Of a stretch of 64,000 nucleotides of DNA, positions 37,378-46,814 are shown in pieces. Source of the stretch: Kordia algicida (GTDB taxonomy: Bacteria; Bacteroidota; Bacteroidia; Flavobacteriales; Flavobacteriaceae); assembly GCF_051013375.1 (NCBI RefSeq), contig NZ_CP142125.1. One strand, given 5' to 3'. A program made the position numbers and the translations under genes. The notes under the pieces are model-generated. The model searched no databases. It saw only the letters and a program-made list of their open reading frames with translations, and was not told the origin of the DNA. Position 1 is the stretch's first letter. Each line of letters opens with the position of its first letter.

Positions 37378-39837
37378 TCACGTAATTAATTTATATTGTT
37401 GCTTTTGCAAACGCGCAATGCGATCGCTCAATTTTTCATTACTCATCGTATTTCGCAAGCTATCAACTTTTATCGGAAAACTCAAAGGTGTATAACTTTT
37501 TGCTTCCTTTAAAATCAAGGTGCTTTTCGAAATTCGATCAAATGCTTCGTGCAAACGCGCTTCTTCCAATTGCTCGTTAAACACTTCGGTATACGCCTGA
37601 CGCAAAAGTAAATTATTTGGCTCATAATCTTCCAAAACTTTAAAAATTAAGCTTGACGAAGATTGCAAACTTTTATTTGTTTTTCGTGCGCCAGGATGCG
37701 ATTGTACCACCAAACCTGCAATCACAGCAATATCGCGAAACTTTCTACTTGCCACTTCAGAAGCATTGATACTTGCAATAACATCTTCCATTAAATTTTC
37801 TTTGGAAAGAATTATTTTCAAATTTTCTTCCGTTACGGGAATTTCCTGATCGCTCAACAATCCAAAACCATAATCGTTCATCGCAATGGAAAACGTAATC
37901 GGTTGTATTTTACTAATGCGATAGGCAATCAACGACGCCATAATTTCATTGACTAATCGACCTTCAAACGGAAAAAAGAACAGATGACAACCTTCTCGCG
38001 TCTGTATTTTTTCTACCAAAAACTCGTCTGACTTCGGAATGTGTGAGTGTATATTTTGTGTCGTTAACAACGGATTCAAAAATTTTAATTCTCTTTCACG
38101 GATTGATGGTTGCAATGCATCGTTCAGCTTTAAGCGTAAATAATGACTCAAATAGGACGTTAACGGCAATCGTCCGCCTTTCCAACTTGGCGTGATGGCT
38201 TTTTTGGCTTTGCTCCGACGCACAATCACAGTCATATCTTTAATATGCACTATTTCCAAGATTCTTCCCGCAAGGACAAACGGCATTCCTACTTTTAATT
38301 TCGAAATAAAATATTCTTCAATCATTCCCACATAACCGCCTTTCATAAATTTTACGCGCAACATGGCATCACTTACAATGGCACCAATATTCATTCGATG
38401 CAACATGCTAATTCTTCTACTTTTTACGACAAATAGTTCTTTTTCGTCATCAAAAACGACTTTATGAAACTCCTCATAAGCATGCAACGTTTTACCACCT
38501 TTTGTGATGAATTGCATTGCCCATGTAAAATCGTCTTTTGTGAGATATGAAAACGCGTGTGTTTCACGAATCATTTCGAAAGCTTTTTCTTTGTCAAATC
38601 CTTCACCGACAGCTAATGTGACTAAGAACTGAACCAACACATCATAGGTTAAAACCATAGGCGTTCGTGCTTCAACATCACGTTTTTTTACGGCTTCTTT
38701 AAGCGCTGAAACTTCAATGAGTTCTAGCGCATGTGTAGGTACAAAATAGACTTTGGAAATCTCGTTTGGAGCATGTCCGCTTCGTCCTGCACGCTGCATA
38801 AAACGGGCAATTCCTTTGGCTGAACCAACTTGCACGACACAGTCTACAGGTTTAAAATCGACACCCAAATCTAGCGACGACGTACACACCACAACTTTCA
38901 GCAAACCTTCGTTGATGGCGTCTTCAATCCAATTGCGCAATTTTGCATCTATTGAACCATGATGAATGGCAATTTGTCCTGCTAAATCGGCATCTTCATT
39001 CAGCAATAACTGATACCACATTTCTGCCTGATTTCGTGTATTGGTAAACACCAACGTTGTATTATTTTCGTAAATAACTTTCAGAACATTCTTAGCAAGT
39101 TTTCCGCCCAAATGTCCTGCCCACGGCAACAATTCGACCTCATCGGGTAATAGTGAAATGATTTTTAGTTTTTTCTTTTCTTTAGAAGTGACAATCGTTG
39201 TGTTGACGTTTTTATACGGAATTAATACATTTTTGGCTTCTTCCAAATTTCCAATCGTTGCCGAAACTCCCCAAATGCGAATGTTTGGCGAAAGTGAACG
39301 CAAACGAGCGATTGCCAATTCGGTAAGTACGCCACGTTTTGTTGATAGTAATTCGTGCCATTCATCGACCACAACACAACGAATATTTTTGAACCAACGC
39401 GAATTTTTCTTTTGTGAGAACAACAAGTGCATCGTTTCTGGCGTAGTGAGTAAAATGTCGGGCATGTTGCGTTCTTGTTTTCTTCGCACTGCTGTAGAAG
39501 TGTCTCCGTTTCGAACCGCCGCTTGCCAATCTAACCCAATTTCGTCAATGGCAGTTTGCATGGCTTTTTGTAAATCTTTTGCTAGTGATCGCAACGGACT
39601 TATCCAAAGTAATTTGATTCCTTTTTTATATTGTTCTGGATGATTTAAATAGTCGATCAATACTGCTAGAAACATTGCGTAGGTTTTTCCAAATCCTGTT
39701 GGCGCAACGACCAATCCGTGATAATTTTGCGCATACTTTTTCCACGATTTTAGTTGGAAGTCAAATGGCGCGTAACCTTTGTCTGCCATCCAATTGTGAA
39801 TGATGCGATATCCTTCGGTTTGTTCTAGTTTGGGCAT
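37378..39837 (-). CDS. Ligase-associated DEXH-box DNA helicase (Lhr-like)
   Basis: An 819-residue superfamily 2 helicase. Walker A is APTGFGKT (45-52), the DEXH box is DEWH (158-161), and the later motifs include TNTRNQAEMWYQLL, TSSLDLGVDFK and QRAGRSGHAP. The C-terminal part has the Lhr-type extension. It matches the helicase of the ligase-associated DNA damage response set. It has no visible room for a ribosome site: five copies of a 7-bp repeat run directly into the ATG at 39837. A 570-bp repeat-rich gap parts it from the ligase gene, so it probably has its own promoter. Confidence 0.92.
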   Translation of the reverse strand: MPKLEQTEGYRIIHNWMADKGYAPFDFQLKSWKKYAQNYHGLVVAPTGFGKTYAMFLAVLIDYLNHPEQYKKGIKLLWISPLRSLAKDLQKAMQTAIDEIGLDWQAAVRNGDTSTAVRRKQERNMPDILLTTPETMHLLFSQKKNSRWFKNIRCVVVDEWHELLSTKRGVLTELAIARLRSLSPNIRIWGVSATIGNLEEAKNVLIPYKNVNTTIVTSKEKKKLKIISLLPDEVELLPWAGHLGGKLAKNVLKVIYENNTTLVFTNTRNQAEMWYQLLLNEDADLAGQIAIHHGSIDAKLRNWIEDAINEGLLKVVVCTSSLDLGVDFKPVDCVVQVGSAKGIARFMQRAGRSGHAPNEISKVYFVPTHALELIEVSALKEAVKKRDVEARTPMVLTYDVLVQFLVTLAVGEGFDKEKAFEMIRETHAFSYLTKDDFTWAMQFITKGGKTLHAYEEFHKVVFDDEKELFVVKSRRISMLHRMNIGAIVSDAMLRVKFMKGGYVGMIEEYFISKLKVGMPFVLAGRILEIVHIKDMTVIVRRSKAKKAITPSWKGGRLPLTSYLSHYLRLKLNDALQPSIRERELKFLNPLLTTQNIHSHIPKSDEFLVEKIQTREGCHLFFFPFEGRLVNEIMASLIAYRISKIQPITFSIAMNDYGFGLLSDQEIPVTEENLKIILSKENLMEDVIASINASEVASRKFRDIAVIAGLVVQSHPGARKTNKSLQSSSSLIFKVLEDYEPNNLLLRQAYTEVFNEQLEEARLHEAFDRISKSTLILKEAKSYTPLSFPIKVDSLRNTMSNEKLSDRIARLQKQQYKLIT

Positions 39838-39872
39838 TGTTTGTTGTTTGTTGTTTGTTGTTTGTTGTTTGT
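39838..39872 (-). repeat. Five perfect 7-bp tandem repeats abutting the helicase start
   Basis: Read on the plus strand the unit is TGTTTGT, repeated exactly five times from 39838 to 39872 and ending one base before the helicase start codon (39835-39837). On the mRNA this is ACAAACA times five, a sequence with no G and so no Shine-Dalgarno site. Tandem repeats of this size can change copy number by slippage. Confidence 0.95.
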
Positions 39873-39948
39873 TTAAAACTATTCGTTTCGTAGTACTTCT
39901 CGATACACCAAATTATAAATTTGGCACTCGAAGTGACGTTACTACTTC

Positions 39949-40026
39949 CTTGAAAACGTCTTTGCGAGAATTTATAAAATTCGTGGCAATCTGTTGGTTT
40001 CATTGTAAAATTGAGTTTTGATACTT
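39949..40026 (+). repeat. 78-bp direct repeat, copy 1
   Basis: Runs from CTTGAAAACGTCTTTGCGAG to GAGTTTTGATACTT. Matches 40218-40295 at 77 of 78 positions. Confidence 0.9.
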
Positions 40027-40217
40027 CACTAATTCCTAATGCTTAATCCACTAATGCCTTCTAACTTTACAAGTGGATTTCTGCCTTCGCAGGAATGACA
40101 TATGATAACATTCTCAATACTCAATTTTAACAGCTCAATACTAATTTTAACAGATTACTTCGTCATGCTTCCTCGTAATGACGTAAAACTATATACTTAA
40201 AATGGCATTACTACCTT

Positions 40218-40295
40218 CTTGAAAACGTCTTTGCGAGAATTTATAAAATTCGTGGCAATCTTTTGGTTTCATTGTAAAATTGAGTTTTGATACTT
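40218..40295 (+). repeat. 78-bp direct repeat, copy 2
   Basis: Same sequence as 39949-40026 with one G-to-T difference (AATCTTTTGG against AATCTGTTGG). The two copies are 269 bp apart start to start. Confidence 0.9.
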
Positions 40296-40407
40296 ACAGA
40301 TTCCTTCACTTTGTTCGGAATGACGTTTCAAACGTTCTTAGCACTCCACTTCCCACAACTCACAACAGGAGCGCTAGCGACTCAACCTAACACCCAAAAC
40401 CCAATAC

Positions 40408-41997
40408 CTAAGTTCCCACAAAAATCAAATCCTTTACACTTTCAATGGTATCAATTTCGGCAACAGTTTTGTCTTTTCGCCAGCGTTTGATTCTTGGAAA
40501 ACGCAACGCAACGCCCGATTTGTGTCGTTTGCTGAGTGCAATGCCTTCAAAAGCGATTTCAAAAACCAATTCGGCTTTCACCGTTCGTACAGGACCAAAT
40601 TTTTCAATAGCGTTTTTGTTTACCCAACGACTTATTTCCGTGATTTCTTCATTTGTTAAGCCAGAATATGCTTTGGCAACCGTTACCAAACCATCATCTT
40701 TTTTCACGGCAAAGGTGTAATCGGTGTATTTTGAGCTTCTTCTTCCGCTTCCTTTTTGGGCGTAAATCATTACAGCATCAATCGTTAATGGTTCTACTTT
40801 CCACTTCCACCAATCGCCTTTTTTTCGTCCTGTGTGATAGGGTGATTCTTTTTGCTTTAGCATTAATCCTTCTGAGTTGACACTACGAGAATCTTCGCGA
40901 ATAGCGTGTAAATCATTCCAGTTTTCAACTTCCACCACTTGCGATAGCTGTATGTTTTTGGCTGTATTTTGTTGAAATATGAGTTCTAGTTTTTTTCTTC
41001 TTTCTGCTAATGATTGCTCGCGAATGTCTTCATTTTCAAATTCTAGTATATCGTACGCATAGAAACCAACAGGAACTTCTTCGAGTAGTTTTTTTGAGAT
41101 ATTTTTTCGGTTCAATCGTTTTTGCAAATCATTAAAGAGTAATACACTGCTATCTTTTATCGCAAGAATTTCGCCATCTATCACAAAATCATGTTTCCAA
41201 TTTTGAAATACTTCCGTAAGTTCAGGAAATTGTTGAGTCACAAGTTCTTCGCCTCTACTCCAAATAAAAAGTTCGCCGTTTCGCTTTACTATTTGTCCGC
41301 GAATGCCATCCCATTTGTATTCTGCTTGCCAATCGTTTACATCTCCCAATTCGTCCAAATCCTTTTCTAGCGCATACGCCAAACAAAACGGATAAGGTTT
41401 GGAATTGTCATAGTTAATGTGGCTTCCCGACAGCAATTCATCAAAGGTAATGGAATTGATGTCCCAGTTTCCAATAATACTATGCATCAACTGATTGGCA
41501 TCAATATTTGTCAATTTCGCCAAAGCGTTCACCAATGTTTTTTTAGAGACACCAATACGAAAGCTTCCGCCGATGAGTTTATTAAAAATTAAACGTTCCT
41601 GTGCTTCTAGTCCGTTCCAAGCATTTAAAACATACGCTTTCTTTTCTTCGTCGGTTTTTGATTTTAGTTTGATGAGTTCTTGCATCCAGGCATCCAAAGA
41701 TTTTTCGATGTGATGTGTTGGCGCTGGTAAAAGCAACGCAATAGTTTCGCCCAAATCGCCCACGGTGCTGTAACTTTCTAGGAATAACCATTCGGGCAAT
41801 TCGGTAATTTCTGCGCACCATTGTTTCATGAGTGATGATTTTACAGGTCGTGGCGGACGTTTTCCTGTGAATAAAGCGATCATCCACAATTTGTCTTTGT
41901 CTTCTGCAACTGTAAAATATTCTACCAATGCTGCAATTTTTGCATTCGTTTTGTTGGTTATTTCTATCGCGCTGATGAGTTCTGAGAATCGCTTCAT
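40408..41997 (-). CDS. ATP-dependent DNA ligase, ligase-associated repair set
   Basis: A 529-residue ligase. Adenylation motif I is EYKWDGIRGQ with nucleophile Lys228; motifs GEELV, FVIDGEIL, FYAYDILE, NSEGLMLKQKESPY and WWKWKVEPLTIDAVM follow in order, with an OB-fold C-terminus (FEIAFEGIA, RFPRIKRWRKDK). The N-terminal 200 residues are the helical DNA-binding domain. It matches the ligase found with the repair exonuclease, helicase and PdeM. The gene begins 4 bp after the stop of the exonuclease gene, so the two should be co-translated. Key residues are intact. Confidence 0.95.
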   Translation of the reverse strand: MKRFSELISAIEITNKTNAKIAALVEYFTVAEDKDKLWMIALFTGKRPPRPVKSSLMKQWCAEITELPEWLFLESYSTVGDLGETIALLLPAPTHHIEKSLDAWMQELIKLKSKTDEEKKAYVLNAWNGLEAQERLIFNKLIGGSFRIGVSKKTLVNALAKLTNIDANQLMHSIIGNWDINSITFDELLSGSHINYDNSKPYPFCLAYALEKDLDELGDVNDWQAEYKWDGIRGQIVKRNGELFIWSRGEELVTQQFPELTEVFQNWKHDFVIDGEILAIKDSSVLLFNDLQKRLNRKNISKKLLEEVPVGFYAYDILEFENEDIREQSLAERRKKLELIFQQNTAKNIQLSQVVEVENWNDLHAIREDSRSVNSEGLMLKQKESPYHTGRKKGDWWKWKVEPLTIDAVMIYAQKGSGRRSSKYTDYTFAVKKDDGLVTVAKAYSGLTNEEITEISRWVNKNAIEKFGPVRTVKAELVFEIAFEGIALSKRHKSGVALRFPRIKRWRKDKTVAEIDTIESVKDLIFVGT

Positions 41998-42001
41998 ATT
42001 G

Positions 42002-43021
42002 TTATATTGTTGCTTCTTTTTTCGCTTCTGAAGCTTCTAATTCGTTGTCGCCATATTCTGTAATGACTTCTGCCGCTTCGATTCCGATTTCATTCAAATA
42101 TTTTGAAAATGTTGCTTGCGAGCCATGTGTGACATATACTTTTTCGGCTTCCGATGCTTTTACAGCTTGCAATAATCCTTCCCAATCGGCATGATCGCTA
42201 ACGGCGAAACCTGCGTCTACACCGCGCCAACGACGATTTCCACGAATTTGCATCCAACCAGAACAGATTGCCGTTGCTGCATTTGGCACACGTTTGAGCA
42301 TTTTGCTTCCGAGCAGACCTGGTGGCATGATGATGATTTTATTTTGAATATCGGCTTTGTTAAAGTTTCCGTCTAAACGTTGGGTTTTTGGCAACGAGAT
42401 TCCCGAGGCTTCAATTGCATTGTTCATGTGATAGATGGCGTTGTGTACGTGAATTTCGTCTAAACCTTCTACCAATTTCATAATGCGTTGTGCTTTTCCT
42501 AACGAATATCCAAAGAGAACACTTGTACGATTGTTTGCTTTATTTTGCAGAATCCAATTGTGAATTTGTTGTTGTAAGGTTTCTTCGGGCAACCATTTGT
42601 AAATTGGCAATCCGAAGGTACTTTCTGTAATGAATTCATGGCATTTTACGGTTTCAAACGGAATGGTAATATTGTCGTGCTTTACTTTGTAATCGCCCGT
42701 AAATACGACTATTTTTCCTTTGTATTCTAGCCGAATTTGTGCTGAACCAATGATGTGTCCCGCAGGATGAAAGCTGACTTTTACACCGTTGATGGTTTTT
42801 GGCTCATTATAATTTAATGTTTCTACAGAGATATCTTCACCAATGCGATGTTTCATAATGTTTTTGGTGTGTGTATGGCAGAGATAGTGTTTCATTCCCC
42901 AACGCATATGATCGGCGTGTCCGTGTGAGATTACGGCATAGTCAACAGGTAACCAAGGATCGAGATAGAATTTTCCAGGAATACAGTAGATTCCTTTTTT
43001 TGTGAATTTTACAATTTTCAA
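42002..43021 (-). CDS. Ligase-associated DNA exonuclease (metallo-beta-lactamase fold)
   Basis: A 339-residue nuclease of the metallo-beta-lactamase/beta-CASP kind. The metal motif is HGHADHMRWG (33-42), followed by FHPAGHIIGSAQI, FTGDYK and a C-terminal SDHADWEGL and THG. It is the first gene of the ligase-associated repair set and overlaps its unit with the ligase 4 bp away. The start is TTG at 43021: upstream the frame meets a stop nine codons or fewer away with no ATG. The repair substrates of the set are broken DNA ends (family knowledge). Confidence 0.9.
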   Translation of the reverse strand: MKIVKFTKKGIYCIPGKFYLDPWLPVDYAVISHGHADHMRWGMKHYLCHTHTKNIMKHRIGEDISVETLNYNEPKTINGVKVSFHPAGHIIGSAQIRLEYKGKIVVFTGDYKVKHDNITIPFETVKCHEFITESTFGLPIYKWLPEETLQQQIHNWILQNKANNRTSVLFGYSLGKAQRIMKLVEGLDEIHVHNAIYHMNNAIEASGISLPKTQRLDGNFNKADIQNKIIIMPPGLLGSKMLKRVPNAATAICSGWMQIRGNRRWRGVDAGFAVSDHADWEGLLQAVKASEAEKVYVTHGSQATFSKYLNEIGIEAAEVITEYGDNELEASEAKKEATI

Positions 43022-43439
43022 AAGCGATATTTTTTAGCAAGTTCCGTTTTTTATTTTTTTGCTGATGACTCAATCCGTAGAAAAACGAACGCATTTACGT
43101 TGTATAAAAATACGGCTTTTCTTTGATATTGTGTTGCATCTCGACTTTGCTCGATGTGACAACATCTCGATTAGCTTCGCTAGGTATTTTCTATTAAAAT
43201 ATATTTTAATCTCAATAATGCTCGATGTGACAGGTTTTGGGTTTTAGGTTTTGGGTGGTTTCTACTACTTTTTAAATCATGGTCTAAACTCATAAACTTA
43301 TAAACTTATAAGCTTTAAACATCAATTTTTGCTTTTTACGGATTTGAGCATATTTTTTGAATCATCTCAATTTCAAACACCTGCATTTCGGCTTCGCTCC
43401 ATTTGCTGTGGACTTATATTTTTGTAGTATATTTACAAC
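43022..43439. other. 418-bp divergent intergenic region
   Basis: No gene. It lies between divergent exonuclease and RadC genes, so it must hold both promoters. It contains dispersed pieces (ATCTCGACTTTGCTCGATGTGAC and a second CTCGATGTGACAGG) and a GTTTTGGGTTTTAGGTTTTGGG tract. A TATATTTAC box lies 6 bp before the radC start. Confidence 0.5.
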
Positions 43440-44060
43440 ATGAACGTACGACTGACCGAAGCACAGAAAATTACCGTATTGAATGCGCACGACGTATATA
43501 GCGTGATGCAACAGATTTTACTGCGCCAAAATAAGATTCGTAGAGCGCAAGAACATTTTTGGGTAGTAGGACTGAAAGCCGATAATACGATTTTGTTTGT
43601 AGAACTGATTGCCATTGGTGCGCAAAACCGTGTGAATGCCAATCCGCCCGATGTGTTCCGTATGGGAATTTACAAATTGGCAGTACGTGTCATCTTAGTA
43701 CACAATCATCCTAGTGGAAACCTGAAACCTTCTGCCCAAGATAAGGATATTACTGACCGACTTTTGAAGGTTGGAAAGCTGATTAATATTGATGTGATAG
43801 ATCATTTGATTATTACCGAAAGTGGCTTTACTTCGTTTAAAGATAAAGGCATTATGGAAGAACTTCGCAAAAGCGGACTCTACGAAATACAAGACCGCGA
43901 AAGCGACCAAATGAAGGAAATGCAGTTGCGTTATGAACGTAAGAATGCGGAGAAAGCTAAGGCTTTGGAAGTGGCGCGACGTCTTAAGGAAATGGGTATG
44001 GATACTGATTTTATTAAGAAGGCGACTGGATTGTATGTGAGGGATATTAAGGGGGCTTGA
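43440..44060 (+). CDS. RadC family JAB-domain protein
   Basis: A 206-residue protein with a JAB/MPN metal motif: HNHPSG (88-93) and SAQD (98-101), plus an upstream glutamate in FVELIAIG. The last ~60 residues are a charged helical tail (SDQMKEMQLRYERKNAEKAK). RadC-like proteins were once linked to DNA repair; their real substrate is unclear. A short RadC of this form often lies in mobile or accessory DNA. It converges on the PutAbiC gene with only 17 bp between stops. Confidence 0.88.
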   Translation: MNVRLTEAQKITVLNAHDVYSVMQQILLRQNKIRRAQEHFWVVGLKADNTILFVELIAIGAQNRVNANPPDVFRMGIYKLAVRVILVHNHPSGNLKPSAQDKDITDRLLKVGKLINIDVIDHLIITESGFTSFKDKGIMEELRKSGLYEIQDRESDQMKEMQLRYERKNAEKAKALEVARRLKEMGMDTDFIKKATGLYVRDIKGA

Positions 44061-44077
44061 TTTAAATAAAAATATAA

Positions 44078-45172
44078 TTAAGTATAATCTCCCCATTCAA
44101 AAAGTGGATCATCTTTCGTACAGTGATTTTTAATATATCCTTTGAAATGATCTCTTGGTTTTTCCGTATATCTAACTTTATCTATTGGTAAATTATGAAG
44201 CATTCTATACTTAGTTAAAAAACCATTCTTTTCCCAATCTCTTCCAAACCCAATGATGTAATTGTAATACAACATTAATTGTTCATCATTTGACATTTGC
44301 GCTCTAAGTATTTTTAAATACCTTCTAACTTCTTTATAAGTCAACAATTTACCATCTTGATTCACTACATACTTTACTGTACTATACAAATGCCTGTAAT
44401 AATGCCCCAAACGAGATTCATGACCTGAGAATGGTTTATACTTAACATAAAGTCTTATTGATTTATCTTTATGACCTAAGAATTTATTCTTTTTAGCAAA
44501 TGATTTTTTATGTTCTGAACTAATATTCTTTAGTTCTCTTATAATTAAATTTATGAAATTGGTATCTATAGCTTCAGATGATATAAGCCCAGACCCTGTA
44601 CCAAAAAAGAAAATACGGTATGTAAGTTCTAATAAATCTTTTTTTTCATATCTAGCATTATCTCTTAGCTCATTATATAATTCTAAAAACTCATAGCATG
44701 CTATCAATTCGGTAGCCATCGTTACAAATACTTTCCTGTCCTCAGTGAATCGTACTGTCTGTATTTCTGTCTCTATAGTTTTTGAAATCCCCTTACTATC
44801 AGTTTCTTTTGAAATTTGTTTAACTAATCCATATCCCATTACTTTCATTTCATTTACATTTTCTTTATGTAAGCGAAGCATTTCATAGAATTGTGATTCA
44901 AACTGTTGGATACGAAATTGTTTTTGAACTTGCTGATTAGCTATGTATTGAATGTAAAAAGCTAAAAATGTAAGTAAAGCTGCTGCAATTCCCACTATTG
45001 GATTTAGTAATCCTCCGACCGTATCACCAACACTTCCCAAAGTACTATAATCATACCAACTGGAGAGTATTGGAAGTAATAAAATCAAAAAACCAATTAT
45101 TGCTAAAATTAAATAGAAGAGAGTTATTTTAGTACTCGAAAATATTATATCTTTTTGATCTTCATTTTTCAT
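44078..45172 (-). CDS. Putative abortive-infection membrane protein (PutAbiC-like)
   Basis: A 364-residue protein with two N-terminal membrane segments (about 13-34 and 48-70) and a large cytoplasmic part that starts with a coiled stretch (QFRIQQFESQFYEMLRLHKENVNEM). This layout matches the putative phage abortive infection protein family (AbiC-like). It follows the reverse transcriptase gene by 94 bp on the same strand. In such pairs the membrane protein would be the toxic effector and the reverse transcriptase the sensor or activator (inference). It has no catalytic motif that I can see. Confidence 0.7.
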   Translation of the reverse strand: MKNEDQKDIIFSSTKITLFYLILAIIGFLILLLPILSSWYDYSTLGSVGDTVGGLLNPIVGIAAALLTFLAFYIQYIANQQVQKQFRIQQFESQFYEMLRLHKENVNEMKVMGYGLVKQISKETDSKGISKTIETEIQTVRFTEDRKVFVTMATELIACYEFLELYNELRDNARYEKKDLLELTYRIFFFGTGSGLISSEAIDTNFINLIIRELKNISSEHKKSFAKKNKFLGHKDKSIRLYVKYKPFSGHESRLGHYYRHLYSTVKYVVNQDGKLLTYKEVRRYLKILRAQMSNDEQLMLYYNYIIGFGRDWEKNGFLTKYRMLHNLPIDKVRYTEKPRDHFKGYIKNHCTKDDPLFEWGDYT

Positions 45173-45266
45173 TTATTTTTTATTTATGGTCACAAAATCC
45201 TATATAATCCTATCTTGACACAAATATTCTTGAAACTCTATATAGATTTCTTTGATTGACTTTATA

Positions 45267-46814
45267 TTAAGCTTTATTTTTTTTAGCTGTAATTATTCTG
45301 TTTTCATGATCTTTCATTAATTGGTGAAAATTATTCCAAAACCTTCTGCTTTGCCTTTTAATTATATCTTTCCCACCATTTAAATGCCTCATACTATCAT
45401 TTGCTTTATAGATGTAACTTAAATAATTACCCCAATAATATTTTTTAGTTTTTTCATATTTGGTTGGATCTAATTTAGAGGGATGATAAATCAATTTGCG
45501 TTTGGCTCCTCTATGAGTAAATCTTTTGTACAATCTTTGTTTAAATAAACTTTTATCAGGGTTTTTACTATAAATAGCTAGTGAGGTAGACTTCTTAAAT
45601 GATCGTTTCATTGATCTGTAAAATTTAGAAAATCCAGAATCCTTAATCAAGACTCTTTGTCCATCATATGAAAAGCCTAAATATTCAAGACATTTATTAT
45701 AATTAGGTATCTTAGAGGCTTCATCTATTTCAAATCCTTTAAAGACACTACTTACTTTTTTAAATCTATAAACTGTGGTTTTCGATGGGTGAATATCTAA
45801 TCTTGTTAAGTTTTTAACTCTATCCCTTATAAACATTAATATATCATCTTCATACTTTTGATCACATACAATGATTAAATCATCACTATACCTTTGATAA
45901 TAACCTCCGACAGCTTCAACTTTATTATAAACTTCTTGATCAAAATCTAACATATATACATTAGCTAAAGTTGCACTTATTGGACTTCCTTGCGGAATAC
46001 CCACTTTATTACGTGCAGAAATAACTAAATTCAAATTATTCGTTAAAAATTCTTCTTTTGTACAATAAGCAACTGCATTTTTTTCTTTAAAATAACTGTT
46101 AGATTTTATTTCGATTCTTTTAATCTTTTTATCTCTTGAAGAATTTGGAACTCCTTTTTCGACAAGCATTGTTCTATTATAACTATTATATAGCTGATCA
46201 CCTTCTACATAATGCAAATTAGTTAATGCCTTAAAAACGTTGTAATGATGTTCAGGAAGTGTATTTGTATTTAAAACTTTACACCATTGCTTTTTTAATA
46301 TCTTATGATCTAAATTATCAAAAAAAGCAGTTATGTCTGCAACGATTGCTGTAAGTTTATTGTTTTCATTTTTCTTAATAAACTCAAATGTGCTTTTTGC
46401 AAAATCAATATTGCATTTATTTTTTTCTGAGCCAATAGTTACAGGTATTTTACGATATGCTACTATGGACTCATTAAAATTTTTAGTTTTTATAAGTTTT
46501 TCATACTCTTCACTAATTAAATGATTGTAGTACGAAAATACTATAGAGTCTATATGTGATGCATAGTAAATATTTCTGATTTTTGGACGATCAATAAACC
46601 GCATTCGCTCACCCTTTTTATTTCTGATAAGGTTGCTATTATCAGCTCTATACTTGCGTTTAATAATACACTTATGAATTAAAGGCAAAAAGCTATGTTC
46701 TTTAATACATTTTGTGTTTTCCACGTAATCCTTAATCCATTTATAATCTTTTAAAGACAAAGGTTCTCCAATGTGAGGATAACGTTTCAATTTAAACCAA
46801 TCTTCTGTTTCCAT
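45267..46814 (-). CDS. Reverse transcriptase, defence-type
   Basis: A 515-residue single-domain reverse transcriptase. Motif A is IVADITAFFDNLDH (157-170), motif B region GIPQGSPISATLANVY (272-287), and the catalytic box is YSDD (309-312) where group II intron and retron enzymes usually have YADD. There is no maturase or endonuclease domain, and the last 180 residues are a basic thumb region (RSMKRSFKKS). The company of a PutAbiC-like membrane protein suggests a defence-associated RT (DRT or Abi type) rather than a group II intron. A long non-coding stretch lies upstream. The group cannot be fixed by eye. Confidence 0.88.
   Translation of the reverse strand: METEDWFKLKRYPHIGEPLSLKDYKWIKDYVENTKCIKEHSFLPLIHKCIIKRKYRADNSNLIRNKKGERMRFIDRPKIRNIYYASHIDSIVFSYYNHLISEEYEKLIKTKNFNESIVAYRKIPVTIGSEKNKCNIDFAKSTFEFIKKNENNKLTAIVADITAFFDNLDHKILKKQWCKVLNTNTLPEHHYNVFKALTNLHYVEGDQLYNSYNRTMLVEKGVPNSSRDKKIKRIEIKSNSYFKEKNAVAYCTKEEFLTNNLNLVISARNKVGIPQGSPISATLANVYMLDFDQEVYNKVEAVGGYYQRYSDDLIIVCDQKYEDDILMFIRDRVKNLTRLDIHPSKTTVYRFKKVSSVFKGFEIDEASKIPNYNKCLEYLGFSYDGQRVLIKDSGFSKFYRSMKRSFKKSTSLAIYSKNPDKSLFKQRLYKRFTHRGAKRKLIYHPSKLDPTKYEKTKKYYWGNYLSYIYKANDSMRHLNGGKDIIKRQSRRFWNNFHQLMKDHENRIITAKKNKA

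Larger units (their letters stand above)
39838..40407. other. 570-bp repeat-rich gap between helicase and ligase
   Basis: No gene is supported. It holds the 7-bp tandem array, two 78-bp direct repeats (39949-40026 and 40218-40295, one mismatch), and pieces of other dispersed sequence such as CTGCCTTCGCAGGAATGAC (40081-40099) and CGTCATGCTTCCTCGTAATGACG. The dispersed pieces look like repetitive extragenic elements. Confidence 0.7.

Noticed and set aside
45267..46814. Group II intron reverse transcriptase
   Set aside because: No maturase or endonuclease domain and no intron ribozyme features were seen; the partner gene suggests defence.
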